From NCBI RefSeq assembly GCF_026420845.1, contig NZ_JAOWCB010000001.1, forward strand, positions 248,001 through 312,000: DNA of 64,000 nt. Reading direction: 5' to 3'. Below, in pieces: positions 56,522 through 64,000 of the stretch. This stretch comes from Streptomyces sp. PR69. Its GTDB lineage: Bacteria > Actinomycetota > Actinomycetes > Streptomycetales > Streptomycetaceae. The position numbers and the translations under genes were made by a program. Every line of letters begins with the position of its first letter. Positions within the stretch are counted from its first letter, which is position 1. The notes under the pieces were generated by a model that made no database searches, was not told the origin of the DNA, and saw nothing but the letters and a program-made list of their open reading frames with translations.

Positions 56522-57013
56522 TTGAAGCTGGATTCGATGTACCAGGACGTCATCCTGGACCACTACAAGCACCCGCACGGGCGCGGTCTGCGGGATGGCG
56601 ACGCCGAGGTGCACCATGTCAATCCGACGTGCGGCGATGAGATCACCCTCCGAGTGAAGTACGACGGTCTGCGCATCGCGGACGTCAGCTATGAGGGCCA
56701 GGGCTGCTCCATCAGCCAGGCCAGCGCCTCCGTGCTGAACGAGCTGCTGGTCGGCAAGGAGCTGTCCGAGGCGCAGAAGATCCAGAGCGTCTTTCTGGAG
56801 CTGATGCAGTCCAAGGGCCAGATCGAGCCGGACGACGCCATGGAGGAGGTGCTGGAGGACGCGGTGGCGTTCGCCGGCGTCTCCAAGTATCCGGCGCGGG
56901 TGAAGTGCGCTCTGCTGAGCTGGATGGCGTGGAAGGACGCGACCGCCCAGGCGCTGGGCGGGGGCGCCGAGACGTCCGATGACGCCGATGAGGCTGTGAG
57001 GAAGACGGCATGA
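56522..57013 (+). CDS. sufU: Fe-S cluster assembly sulfur-transfer protein SufU
   Basis: SufU is the zinc-containing sulfur acceptor of SufS in Gram-positive bacteria. The 163-residue protein has YQDVILDHYKHPHGRG at the start and the three cysteines of the family: NPTCGDEI (residue about 39), EGQGCSISQASASVL (about 64, with the SufU-specific insertion afterwards) and ARVKCALLSW (about 127). I chose TTG 56522, as homology begins LKLDSMYQD and GAGGGG lies 10-12 nt upstream. It overlaps the next gene by 4 nt. Confidence 0.96.
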   Translation: MKLDSMYQDVILDHYKHPHGRGLRDGDAEVHHVNPTCGDEITLRVKYDGLRIADVSYEGQGCSISQASASVLNELLVGKELSEAQKIQSVFLELMQSKGQIEPDDAMEEVLEDAVAFAGVSKYPARVKCALLSWMAWKDATAQALGGGAETSDDADEAVRKTA

Positions 57014-57348
57014 CCGAGAACGCAGGGGCCGCGGTGAAGCCGGCCTCCGAGGAAGAAGTCCGTGAGGCGCTGTACGACGTCGTCGACCCCGAGCTGGGCA
57101 TCGACGTGGTCAATCTGGGCCTGATCTACGGCATCCACATCGACGACTCCAATGTGGCGACGCTGGACATGACCCTGACGTCGGCGGCGTGTCCGCTGAC
57201 CGATGTGATCGAGGACCAGGCGAAGGCCGCGACGGACGGCATCGTCAATGAGCTGAAGATCAACTGGGTCTGGATGCCGCCGTGGGGCCCCGACAAGATC
57301 ACGGACGATGGCCGTGAGCAGCTGAGGGCGCTCGGCTTCAACGTGTGA
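57010..57348 (+). CDS. DUF59/MIP18-family Fe-S assembly factor (SufT-like)
   Basis: This 112-residue protein belongs to the MIP18/DUF59 family that helps Fe-S cluster maturation or transfer. Conserved features are ALYDVVDPELGIDVVNLGLIYGI near residue 21, LTSAACPLTDVIEDQ near 61 with the key Cys, and VWMPPWGPDKITDDGREQLRALGF at the end. ATG 57010 overlaps the sufU stop. It closes the suf operon, right before a strong terminator. Confidence 0.93.
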   Translation: MTENAGAAVKPASEEEVREALYDVVDPELGIDVVNLGLIYGIHIDDSNVATLDMTLTSAACPLTDVIEDQAKAATDGIVNELKINWVWMPPWGPDKITDDGREQLRALGFNV

Positions 57349-57369
57349 CACGCGTTCTGGCGCGTGAAG

Positions 57370-57410
57370 CGGCCGTGCCCGCCGGACGAACCGTCCGGCG
57401 GGCACGGCCG
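57370..57410. terminator. Strong bidirectional terminator of the suf operon
   Basis: A perfect 19-bp inverted repeat (57370-57388 with 57392-57410, core GCCGTGCCCGCCGGAC) with a 3-nt loop is followed by TTTG. It lies between the convergent suf operon and the membrane protein gene. Confidence 0.92.
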
Positions 57411-57426
57411 TTTGCGTCGCTCGCCG

Positions 57427-58518
57427 TCATCCGGCGGGTTCGTGCTGGGCCCCGTGGGGCGCCTGGACCTCCTGGGCCGCCTGGGCCAGCGCGGGGGCCA
57501 GGTTCTCCTTGCGGATGCGCTGGTCGACGTAGAGCAGGCTGTTCACCAGCTGAGGGAAGATCGCTGCGGCGATCTGGCCGATCAGCGAGCCGATGGCGAA
57601 CGTGATGAGGCCGACCGCCATGGCGGCGAGGGCCTGCGCCGGTGAGGCGTCGGGGTCCACGGAGGCGCCCGGCAGCAGCGTGGCGAAGCTGAACGGCAGC
57701 TGGATGATGTAGGCGGCCACCGCGGCCATGATCGCGGCCAGCAGTGAGATGCCGAAGATCCGCCACCAGTCACCGCGCACCAGCTGGGACGAGCGCCGCA
57801 GGGCGGCGACCGGGCTCTGCCGCTCCAGGACGGCCACAGTCGGGGCGAACAGGAACTTCACCCAGAGCCAGACCGACAGCGGAACGGCGGCGAGAAGCAG
57901 CAGGGGCAGCAGCGCCCATGCGGCGGTCGCGCCGCTCTGCGTGGCCGCGCCCGCCATAAGCAGGACGAAGCCCGTGGCATACAGCAGGAAGGGGACGGCG
58001 AAGACGGTCAGATTCCCCAGCAGGACGGCCCCCAGCACCGAGGGCAGCCGCCCCCAGGCCCGCCGCCACACCGCGCCGAAGATGACCCGGCGGCCGATCA
58101 CGGCGTCCTGGAGCACGGCCGGGCAGGCCGCCGAGAGCAGCGCCTGGGCGAGCACCATCACGGCCACGCCGATGAGCCAGACGCAGACGAAGGCGACGAT
58201 GAGCGGACGGATGTCCTCCCACGGCGGTTCCTCGTAGGCCGACGTGTTCACCAGGACGTCGACATGCTCGCTGACCGCAGCGTAGGCGAGCGCGACCACG
58301 CCCGCGAAGAGCGCGGCCGCACCTCCGTAGACCGCGAGGGCCATGCCGAAGAGCTGCTTCCAGCAGCGGCCCATCGTCGCGAAAGCGCCCCCGTATATAT
58401 CGCCCATCCCCAGCGGTCCGAGGGGGATCACGCCCGGTTTGGGCGGCGGGGGCGGAGGCATCCAGCCACCGCCCCACCCCGGCGGCGGGCCTGCGTAAGG
58501 CGGATTCCCATAAGCCAC
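57427..58518 (-). CDS. Multi-pass membrane protein of unknown function
   Basis: This 363-residue protein starts with a Pro/Gly-rich cytosolic tail (residues 1-30: YAGPPPGWGGGWMPPPPPP) followed by GVIPLGPLGMGDIYGGAFATMGRCWKQLF, then six or more hydrophobic segments. The arrangement resembles the glycerophosphodiester-phosphodiesterase membrane-domain (DUF7847-like) proteins, but no catalytic domain is present. ALRRSSQLVRGDWWRIFGISLLAAIMA is a typical repeat of that family. GTG 58518 has GAGGATGAG about 10 nt upstream. Its role is unknown; it is convergent with the suf operon and probably unrelated. Confidence 0.8.
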   Translation of the reverse strand: MAYGNPPYAGPPPGWGGGWMPPPPPPKPGVIPLGPLGMGDIYGGAFATMGRCWKQLFGMALAVYGGAAALFAGVVALAYAAVSEHVDVLVNTSAYEEPPWEDIRPLIVAFVCVWLIGVAVMVLAQALLSAACPAVLQDAVIGRRVIFGAVWRRAWGRLPSVLGAVLLGNLTVFAVPFLLYATGFVLLMAGAATQSGATAAWALLPLLLLAAVPLSVWLWVKFLFAPTVAVLERQSPVAALRRSSQLVRGDWWRIFGISLLAAIMAAVAAYIIQLPFSFATLLPGASVDPDASPAQALAAMAVGLITFAIGSLIGQIAAAIFPQLVNSLLYVDQRIRKENLAPALAQAAQEVQAPHGAQHEPAG

Positions 58519-58602
58519 TGATGTCTCATCCTCCCCTTGTGCATACGAACGGCACACCGTAGCGCTTGGTGTTCGCCGCGGGTTCCCGGGGGTGTCGACA
58601 GT

Positions 58603-58645
58603 TGTATGTACACCCGTACGCATCGATGTGTACGCTTGTACGCAT
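58603..58645 (+). promoter_or_regulatory. Operator/promoter of the SMR-TetR operon
   Basis: GTACGC occurs three times (58616, 58630, 58638), twice as GTACGCAT, next to the palindromic word TGTATGTACA (58603-58612). TACGCT at 58631-58636 lies 7 nt before ATG 58644 and can be a leaderless -10, so the repeats cover the promoter. This is a plausible binding site for the operon's own TetR protein. Confidence 0.55.
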
Positions 58646-58970
58646 GGGGATGGGATACGGACTGCTCGCCGCGGCGATAGCGGCGGAGGTGGCCGGCACG
58701 ACGGCCATGAAATACAGCGACGGCTTCACCCGCCTATGGCCCTCACTGCTCACCGTGGCGGGCTACGGCCTGGCCTTCACACTGCTCGCGCAGACACTCA
58801 GAACGCTGGCCGTCGGGACGGTCTACGCGATCTGGTCGGGCGTGGGCACCGCCGCGGTCGCCGCCATCGGCATGATCTGGCTGGGCGAGTCCGCCGGACT
58901 GGTCAAGATCGCCGGCATTGCGCTGGTGATCGCCGGGGTCGTGGTGCTGAGTCTGGACGGAGCGCACTGA
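58644..58970 (+). CDS. SMR-family multidrug efflux protein
   Basis: This 108-residue small multidrug resistance protein has four transmembrane helices. The family-essential Glu lies in helix 1 (LLAAAIAAEVAGTTAMKYSDGF, Glu at about residue 16). Helices 2 and 3 (LLTVAGYGLAFTLLAQTLRTLAVGTVYAIWSGVGTAAVAAIGMIWLGE) and the last helix (IAGIALVIAGVVVLSL) are typical of EmrE/QacE/Sug proteins. It exports lipophilic cations or guanidinium-like compounds by proton exchange; which one is unknown. The stop overlaps the start of the downstream TetR gene (TGATG). Confidence 0.93.
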   Translation: MGMGYGLLAAAIAAEVAGTTAMKYSDGFTRLWPSLLTVAGYGLAFTLLAQTLRTLAVGTVYAIWSGVGTAAVAAIGMIWLGESAGLVKIAGIALVIAGVVVLSLDGAH

Positions 58971-59509
58971 TGGGCCGCCGCTATGACCCCGAGCGCCGCC
59001 AGCGCATCATCGACGCGGCGATCCGCGTCGTCGGGCGCAGCGGGATCGCCGGGCTCAGCCATCGCGCGGCGGCGGCCGAGGCGGATGTGCCGCTGGGATC
59101 GACGACGTACCACTTCCGCTCCCTCGACGAGCTGCTGGTCGCCGCACTGCGCCAGGCCAACGAGGGCTTCGCCGCGGCGGTCCGGGACAGCGGCGCCCTC
59201 GCCGACCCCGAGGCCGACGTCGCCGCGGAGCTCGCCCGGCTGATGGGGGAGTGGCTCGCCGGGGACCGTGCGGGCGCCGAGCTGGAATACGAGCTCTACC
59301 TGGCCGCCCTGCGCCGCCCCGCCCTGCGCCCCGTCGCCGCGGAATGGTGCCAGGGCGTCGCAGACACCGTGGCGCGCCGCACGGACGCGGTGACGGCGCG
59401 GGCGGTGGTGGCGCTGATGGACGGGATCTGTCTGCAGGTGCTGTTGACGGGGGCGGAGTATGACGAGGGGTATGCGGGGGAGATGTTGGGGCGGGTGCTG
59501 CGGGGGTGA
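58970..59509 (+). CDS. TetR-family regulator
   Basis: This 179-residue TetR regulator has an N-terminal HTH (ERRQRIIDAAIRVVGRSGIAGLSHRAAAAEADVPLGSTTYHFRSLDELLVAALRQA, residues about 8-63) and an all-helical ligand-binding domain (TetR_C group) with ELEYELYLAALRRPALRPVAAEW. It is coupled to the SMR gene by TGATG, so it is most likely the ligand-responsive repressor of that pump; the operator candidate is upstream of the SMR gene. Confidence 0.92.
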   Translation: MGRRYDPERRQRIIDAAIRVVGRSGIAGLSHRAAAAEADVPLGSTTYHFRSLDELLVAALRQANEGFAAAVRDSGALADPEADVAAELARLMGEWLAGDRAGAELEYELYLAALRRPALRPVAAEWCQGVADTVARRTDAVTARAVVALMDGICLQVLLTGAEYDEGYAGEMLGRVLRG

Positions 59510-59874
59510 GGTGGGGGCCCCTGGGGCTCCGCCCCAGACCCCGTTTTCCGGGGGCTCCGCCCCCGGACCCCCGCGCCTCAAACTCCCCCAGACGGAGTCT
59601 GAGGGAGGTGGCTGGGGGAGCTGTGAGGACAAGGCCTTCAGGCCGTACCGGGCGCGGCGGCGCGAAGCTGCCGCCTCCTGGGGCTGCGGGGCGGCAGCCC
59701 CTCCCCCCGAAGGGGGGTCAGGGGCGCGGAGCCCCCAGTTTCGGGAAGTGGGGGTCCCCTAACGCCCTGGGGGCGTAAGGGGAGGGGTAGGGGAAACGGC
59801 CCGCCGCAGGCGACCGGCCGGCCTCGTGGCGACCGGGAGGTGAGACCGGTTCGCCCCCGGCACCCGCGGCCGGT
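59510..59874. repeat. Intergenic palindromic repeat region
   Basis: No gene is supported in these about 365 bases. CTGGGGC-TCC-GCCCCAG (59521-59537) and CCGGGGGC-TCC-GCCCCCGG (59548-59566) are perfect hairpins. A reversed near copy of the 26-bp segment shared with 9.8 and 23.9 kb lies near 59620-59645, and CAGTTTCGGGAAGTGGGGG near 59737 repeats the 45.9-kb copy. It probably ends the SMR-TetR transcript. Confidence 0.75.
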
Positions 59875-59880
59875 TAGGTT
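59875..59880 (+). promoter_or_regulatory. Candidate -10 of leaderless dapD
   Basis: TAGGTT lies 6 nt before ATG 59887 with no Shine-Dalgarno. Confidence 0.45.
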
Positions 59881-59886
59881 CATGGC

Positions 59887-60888
59887 ATGACTGACTCGCC
59901 CGACAGCACCACAGCTCCACGCACCACCGGCGCCGTCGCCGCCGGACTCGCGACGATCACCCCCGAGGGCGCCGTCCTCGACACCTGGTTCCCCGCGCCC
60001 GTGCTCGCGGAGGAGCCCGGGCCCGCCGGGACCGAGCGGCTCTCGGCGGACCGGGCCGTCGAACTGCTCGGGGACGGCGCGGCCAAGGCGATCGGGCCCG
60101 ACCCGCGCCGCGGCGTCGAGGTCGTCGCCGTGCGCACCGTCATCGCCTCGCTCGACGACAAGCCGCTGGACGCGCACGACGCCTATCTGCGCCTGCATCT
60201 GCTCTCCCACCGGCTGGTCCAGCCGCATGGGCAGAACCTCGACGGCATCTTCGGGCTCCTCGCCAATGTGGCGTGGACGAGCCTCGGCCCGGTCGCCGTC
60301 GAGCAGGTGGAGACCGTCCGGCTGAACGCCCGCGCCGAAGGGCTGCACCTTCAGGTGACCAGCGTCGACAAGTTCCCGCGTATGACGGATTACGTCGCCC
60401 CCAAGGGCGTGCGGATCGCCGACGCCGACCGCGTCCGGCTCGGCGCGCACCTCGCCGAGGGCACCACCGTGATGCACGAGGGCTTCGTCAACTTCAACGC
60501 GGGCACCCTCGGCACTTCCATGATCGAGGGCCGGATCTCCGCGGGCGTCGTCGTCGGCGACGGCTCCGACATCGGCGGCGGCGCGTCCACCATGGGCACT
60601 CTCTCCGGCGGCGGCAACGTCCGGATCGTCATCGGCGAGCGCTGCCTCATCGGCGCCGAGGCGGGCATCGGCATTCCCCTCGGCGACGAGTGCGTGGTCG
60701 AAGCCGGTCTGTATGTCACCGCCGGCACCAGGGTCACCATGCCCGACGGCCAGATCGTCAAGGCCCGGGAGCTGTCCGGCGCGAGCAACATCCTCTTCCG
60801 CCGCAACTCCGTCACCGGCGCGGTCGAGGCCCGCCCCAACAACGCGGTCTGGGGCGGTCTCAACGACGTGCTCCACAGCAACGACTGA
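59887..60888 (+). CDS. dapD: 2,3,4,5-Tetrahydropyridine-2,6-dicarboxylate N-succinyltransferase
   Basis: DapD succinylates tetrahydrodipicolinate in the lysine/diaminopimelate pathway. The 333-residue protein is of the actinobacterial form: an N-terminal domain of about 170 residues, then a left-handed beta-helix of hexapeptide repeats ([68 protein letters not shown]) with the active-site Glu in the [10 protein letters not shown] region, and a C-terminal [14 protein letters not shown]. dapA lies 300 bp away on the opposite strand. It is followed by a long hairpin. Confidence 0.96.
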   Translation: MTDSPDSTTAPRTTGAVAAGLATITPEGAVLDTWFPAPVLAEEPGPAGTERLSADRAVELLGDGAAKAIGPDPRRGVEVVAVRTVIASLDDKPLDAHDAYLRLHLLSHRLVQPHGQNLDGIFGLLANVAWTSLGPVAVEQVETVRLNARAEGLHLQVTSVDKFPRMTDYVAPKGVRIADADRVRLGAHLAEGTTVMHEGFVNFNAGTLGTSMIEGRISAGVVVGDGSDIGGGASTMGTLSGGGNVRIVIGERCLIGAEAGIGIPLGDECVVEAGLYVTAGTRVTMPDGQIVKARELSGASNILFRRNSVTGAVEARPNNAVWGGLNDVLHSND

Positions 60889-60916
60889 CCGTCGAGGGCT
60901 TGTCGCCACCCCATCG

Positions 60917-60976
60917 GGTGCCTCTGCGTGACCTTTCCTGTGATCAGCGGATGAACAGGTCAAGCGCAGAGGCACC
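60917..60976 (+). terminator. Long stem-loop after dapD / before small secreted gene
   Basis: GGTGCCTCTGCG (60917-60928) pairs perfectly with 60965-60976, extended by TGACCT (60929-60934) with AGGTCA (60957-60962), enclosing a 22-nt loop; TTTT follows at 60980. It can end dapD and also lies 28 nt before the small secreted gene, so it could form part of its leader. Confidence 0.75.
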
Positions 60977-61003
60977 TGCGTTTTCCGAGGACGGAGAGGC
61001 GAT

Positions 61004-61210
61004 ATGAAGCTCAGGACGACCGTTGTCGGCGCGCTCGCGGCCATCGCATCGCTGGCGCTGCCCGGCGCCGCCGCACACGCCGACGAGACGCACACCGACT
61101 CGCACAACGCGCCCGTCGTCGCGCTCCTCAACACCGGTCAGATCGACGACCCGATGGAGGACGTCCTGGAGCACGCCGCGATCCTGGGCTTCACCTACGT
61201 ATTCGACTGA
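61004..61210 (+). CDS. Small secreted protein, 68 residues
   Basis: This 68-residue protein has a clear signal peptide (MKLRTTVVGALAAIASLALPGAAAHA, cleavage near residue 26). A mature acidic peptide of about 42 residues follows, with HTDSHNAPVVALLNTGQIDDPMEDVLEHAAIL. There are no cysteines and I recognise no family. GGAGAGG lies 6 nt before ATG 61004, so it looks like a real gene. Its last 16 nt overlap the 3' end of dapA on the other strand. It may be a small exported peptide or structural surface protein. Confidence 0.7.
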   Translation: MKLRTTVVGALAAIASLALPGAAAHADETHTDSHNAPVVALLNTGQIDDPMEDVLEHAAILGFTYVFD

Positions 61211-62118
61211 GCCAGCGCCTCATACGCTGCCAGCAGCCCGTCGGTCATCTCGCGGCCGGCGGGCCGCAGGGGTTCCCGCACCCCGCCCGACGGCAGCCCG
61301 AGCGCCCCGAGCAGCGCCTTCGCGGTGACCGTGCCGGGCAGCCCGGACGCCATCATCAGCTCCGTCAGCGGCAGCGCCAGCGCATGGAGCCGCCGCGCCC
61401 GCTCGTTGTCCCCTGTGTCATACGCGTCCAGCACGGCCCACAACTGCCGTGGCACGACATTGGCGACCGTGGAGACGAAGCCCGCCCCGCCCACGGCGTA
61501 CAGCGGCAGGTTCAGCTCCTCGCACCCCGAGTAGTAGGCCAGCCCGCTGCGGGAGATGACCTTCGCGCTGCCCAGCAGGTCATAGGCGCAGTCCTTCACC
61601 GCGACGATCCTGGGGTGCTCCGCCAGCCGCAGCATCGTGTCCGGCTCGATGCGCACACCCGTACGGCCGGGGATGTCGTACAGCATGACCGGAACGCCCA
61701 CGGCGTCCGCGAGCCGCAGGAAGTGCGCTTCCACCGCGTCCTGCGGCGGTCTGCTGTAGTACGGGGCCACCGCCAGCACCCCGTCCGCGCCCGCCGCCTC
61801 GGCCTGCCGCGCGAGCTCCAGCGTATGCCGGGTGTCCGCGGTGCCGACGCCCGCGATCACCGTCGCCCGGTCGCCGACGGCCTGCGCCACCGCCCGTACG
61901 AGCGTGGCCTTCTCTGCGTCGGACGTCGTGGGCGACTCACCCGTGGTGCCGCTCAGCACCAGGCCGTCGCACCCGCCGTCCACCAGGTGCGCGGCCAGCT
62001 TCTGCGCTCCGTCGGGATCGAGCGCGCCGGTGTCGTCGAACGGCGTGACCATCGCGCACAGGGCGCGGCCGAAAGGCCCGAAGGTCCCAGAAGAGGGGGA
62101 AGAGGCAATGGAGTCCAT
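61195..62118 (-). CDS. dapA: 4-Hydroxy-tetrahydrodipicolinate synthase
   Basis: DapA condenses pyruvate with aspartate semialdehyde, the first committed step toward diaminopimelate and lysine. The 307-residue TIM-barrel protein has LVLSGTTGESPTTSDAEK near residue 54, GVLAVAPYYSRPPQDAVEAHF with the proton-relay Tyr, LYDIPGRTGVRI, and the Schiff-base Lys in IVAVKDCAYDLL near 172. A KDGPS-type aldolase of the same superfamily is the alternative, but the motifs and nearby dapD favour DapA. No Shine-Dalgarno lies before ATG 62118; CACACT 6 nt upstream is a weak leaderless -10. Confidence 0.9.
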   Translation of the reverse strand: MDSIASSPSSGTFGPFGRALCAMVTPFDDTGALDPDGAQKLAAHLVDGGCDGLVLSGTTGESPTTSDAEKATLVRAVAQAVGDRATVIAGVGTADTRHTLELARQAEAAGADGVLAVAPYYSRPPQDAVEAHFLRLADAVGVPVMLYDIPGRTGVRIEPDTMLRLAEHPRIVAVKDCAYDLLGSAKVISRSGLAYYSGCEELNLPLYAVGGAGFVSTVANVVPRQLWAVLDAYDTGDNERARRLHALALPLTELMMASGLPGTVTAKALLGALGLPSGGVREPLRPAGREMTDGLLAAYEALAQSNT

Positions 62119-62244
62119 TCACGCAGTGTGACCGGCCCGGAGGGCAAGCTCCAGTGAGATCTGCTTCAGCCGATTGCTTAGCACCGCTACGCAGAACGCT
62201 CCCCCCGCCGGATCGAGCGGGTCGGCCTTTCCCCGTACGAGCGG

Positions 62245-62279
62245 TGCACGCCCGCGCTGAGCCTCAGCGCGGGCGTGCA
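62245..62279 (-). terminator. Terminator of extracellular nuclease gene
   Basis: TGCACGCCCGCGCTGA (62245-62260) pairs perfectly over 16 bp with 62264-62279, with loop GCC. It lies 19 nt past the nuclease stop on the minus strand. Confidence 0.88.
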
Positions 62280-62297
62280 GCGGCTCACGGCGCGGCC

Positions 62298-64000
62298 CTA
62301 CGGGCGGAAGCGCAGCACCTGCGGGTCGTGGTCGCTGTTCTGGTCCGCGAACTCCGCGTTGATGTGCACGCTGTCGTAGCTGAAGCGGCGGATGGCCGGG
62401 CTGGTGAGGATCTGGTCCAGGACCTGGCTGTTGCCGTCGTACACGTACGAGTAGCGCTCCGAGCGCGGCAGGGAGGTGATCGCCGCGCAGAGCACCCCGC
62501 CGTCCGTCAGCGTCTTCGTCGTCTCCGAGAACTCGAAGTCGTTGATGTCGCCGACGACCAGCACACGGGCGGCGCGGTCGGCCTTGAGGAGGTCCTTGAC
62601 GAAGGTGTTGACCGCCTTCGCCTGCAGGTGGCGCTCCACCTCGGAGGAACGGTTCGGCGGCTGGCGGTGGGAGGCCAGCGACTCATCGCCGCCCTTCGAG
62701 GAGAAGTGGTTGGCGATCACGAAGACCGTGCGGCCGCGGAAGGTGAACTCGCCGGCCAGCGGCTTGCGGCTGTTCTCCCAGGCCTTGTTCGCCGGGTCGA
62801 TCCGGCCGGGGGAGTGGGTCAGGGCGACCTGGCCGTAGTCCTTCGTCACCCCGGTCGGGGTCGTCGCATCGCCGCCCGGGCGGTCGGTGAAGGACACCCG
62901 CTCCGGGTTGAAGAGGAACACCTGGCGGATGTTGCCGCCCGGCTGCCCGCCGTCCTTGTTGTTCTCCGGGTCGATGCCGCGCCACTCGTACGCGGGGCCG
63001 CCCGCCGCCTTGATCGCGTCCGTGAACTTCCTCAGCGTCTCCTCGGCGCCGACCGTGCCGTCGTTCTTCGGGCCGCTGTCGTCCTGGATCTCCTCCAGGG
63101 CGAGGATGTCCGGCGACGCGAGATTGCCGACGACCCCGGCGGCGAGCGCGTCGAACTTCTCCTGCGGGTCCGACGGGTCGAGGTTCTCCACGTTGTATGT
63201 GGCGACCGCGAGCTCACCGCGGTACTGCTTGCGGGTCTTCTCCCGCGTCAGACCGCGGTCCACGACCGTGCCGAGGGTGCGCGCGGCCAGCGTGTAGCCG
63301 CCGTACTGGCTGAAGTCCAGCGGTCCCTCGGTCCGGCCGGCCAGCACATCGCCGACGTTCGCCTTGGGGAACGGCTGCTCGGCGCGCGGGGTCAGCGACT
63401 GGATCTTCAGCCGGCCGGTGTTCTGGGAGGTGTACGAACCGTAGACGGTGCCGCCGCGGCGATTGCGGTGCTCGAACGGATTGACCGTCACCCACATGTC
63501 GGAGTACCGGCTGGTGGCCCCGACGACCCGGGAGGAGCCGATGCGTACGTTCATCCCCTCCAGCGACTCGTAGTAGTCCAGCGCATAGCGGTGGGGCCGC
63601 AGCGGCAGGTCGTTGATGCTGCCGTCCGCGGCCGGGTCGCCGGACGGGGCGTACGTCCACGGCACCGACCACAGGGAGATCACTTCGGGGGAGGGCACCG
63701 GATTGCCGGACGAGACGACGGTGACGGCCGGCCTGCTGATTTCGGTCAGCGACTGGTTGCCGGAGGACTTGCCGCCGGGGACGTACTCCGTGACGGTGCC
63801 GGAGACCGTCACACGGTCGCCCACCGCCACGGTCGGCGCGGAGCCCGTGTAGACGAACAGGCCCTCGCTGGTGGCGTCGTTGCCGTCGCCCTCGGCGTCC
63901 TGGAACCAGAAGCCCTTCGAGCCGTAGGTCCGTACACCTGTGACGATGCCCGGGACATCCGAGACCTGCTGCCCGGCGAGCGGGGATATCCGGGTGGTGC
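62298..64000 (-). CDS. ExeM/NucH-family extracellular endonuclease, C-terminal part
   Basis: The 5' end lies beyond the window; 567 codons are visible. The N-terminal visible part is an OB-fold domain (ISPLAGQQVSDVPGIVTGVRTYGSKGFWFQDAEGDGNDATSEGLFVYTG, running out of the window end), followed by a second beta-rich region and then an endonuclease/exonuclease/phosphatase domain. That domain shows VATYNVENLDPSDP, LALEEIQDDSG (metal Glu), VIANHFSSKGGDESL, VLVVGDINDFE, and the final NSDHDPQVLRF with catalytic Asp-His. This is the ExeM/NucH architecture of secreted DNases. It may scavenge phosphate or break down extracellular DNA. Confidence 0.9.
   Translation of the reverse strand, partial: TTRISPLAGQQVSDVPGIVTGVRTYGSKGFWFQDAEGDGNDATSEGLFVYTGSAPTVAVGDRVTVSGTVTEYVPGGKSSGNQSLTEISRPAVTVVSSGNPVPSPEVISLWSVPWTYAPSGDPAADGSINDLPLRPHRYALDYYESLEGMNVRIGSSRVVGATSRYSDMWVTVNPFEHRNRRGGTVYGSYTSQNTGRLKIQSLTPRAEQPFPKANVGDVLAGRTEGPLDFSQYGGYTLAARTLGTVVDRGLTREKTRKQYRGELAVATYNVENLDPSDPQEKFDALAAGVVGNLASPDILALEEIQDDSGPKNDGTVGAEETLRKFTDAIKAAGGPAYEWRGIDPENNKDGGQPGGNIRQVFLFNPERVSFTDRPGGDATTPTGVTKDYGQVALTHSPGRIDPANKAWENSRKPLAGEFTFRGRTVFVIANHFSSKGGDESLASHRQPPNRSSEVERHLQAKAVNTFVKDLLKADRAARVLVVGDINDFEFSETTKTLTDGGVLCAAITSLPRSERYSYVYDGNSQVLDQILTSPAIRRFSYDSVHINAEFADQNSDHDPQVLRFRP

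Overview
The window is about 71% G+C chromosomal DNA from an actinomycete, most probably a Streptomyces. Markers are the sporulation regulator WhiA, an RbpA-family RNA polymerase binding protein, a mycothiol-dependent isomerase-family protein, a SufR-led suf operon, many GTG/TTG starts, many secreted proteins with long Ala-rich or twin-arginine signals, and many promoters that seem to give leaderless mRNA. From memory, the gene order matches the S. coelicolor core region around SCO1919-SCO1968; no search was run.

Layout. 0-14.3 kb: end of a secreted phosphodiesterase gene, an MHYT membrane sensor, uvrB, a tellurium-resistance-like set (TerD, a TerD fusion and TerC, the last behind a manganese-type riboswitch), a hydrolase, a beta-lactamase-fold protein, a repeat-rich gap, a DinB/mycothiol-family protein and uvrA. 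14.3-18.7 kb: a sugar kinase, a Rieske lipoprotein, an HTH regulator, and a coupled pair encoding a secreted papain-like protease and a membrane-anchored partner. 18.8-23.9 kb: uvrC-rapZ-yvcK-whiA, all overlapping. 24-27 kb: a large secreted zinc carboxypeptidase. 27.2-31.2 kb: gap-pgk-tpiA-secG and an RbpA paralogue. 31.4-37.4 kb: an MFS exporter, pgi, two PH-domain membrane proteins and a secreted polyglutamate hydrolase-like protein. 37.5-44.1 kb, minus strand: tkt-tal-zwf-opcA-pgl, a complete pentose-phosphate operon. 44.5-48.4 kb: heme O synthase (cyoE/ctaB), two genes of uncertain role and heme A synthase (ctaA). 48.5-50.3 kb: an ABC exporter. 50.7-57.3 kb: sufR-sufB-sufD-Rieske-sufC-sufS-sufU-DUF59. 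57.4-64 kb: a membrane protein, an SMR pump with its TetR regulator, dapD, a small secreted protein, dapA and the end of an extracellular nuclease gene.

Most genes are housekeeping: nucleotide excision repair, lower glycolysis, pentose phosphate pathway, Fe-S assembly, heme A synthesis and the lysine/diaminopimelate pathway. The more unusual content is regulatory or small scale: the riboswitch with a directly readable anti-Shine-Dalgarno switch, a CAAC-N6-GTTG SufR operator lying on the sufR start, a WhiA-type GACAC/TAAACT site inside yvcK, a recurrent leaderless signature (TANNNT 6-7 nt before the start), a 92-bp duplication that put a 31-codon ORF between two ABC genes, a GTTCAC half-site cluster before the protease pair, and one family of GC-rich palindromic repeats in five gaps. 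No tRNA, rRNA, insertion sequence, prophage or CRISPR array was seen.
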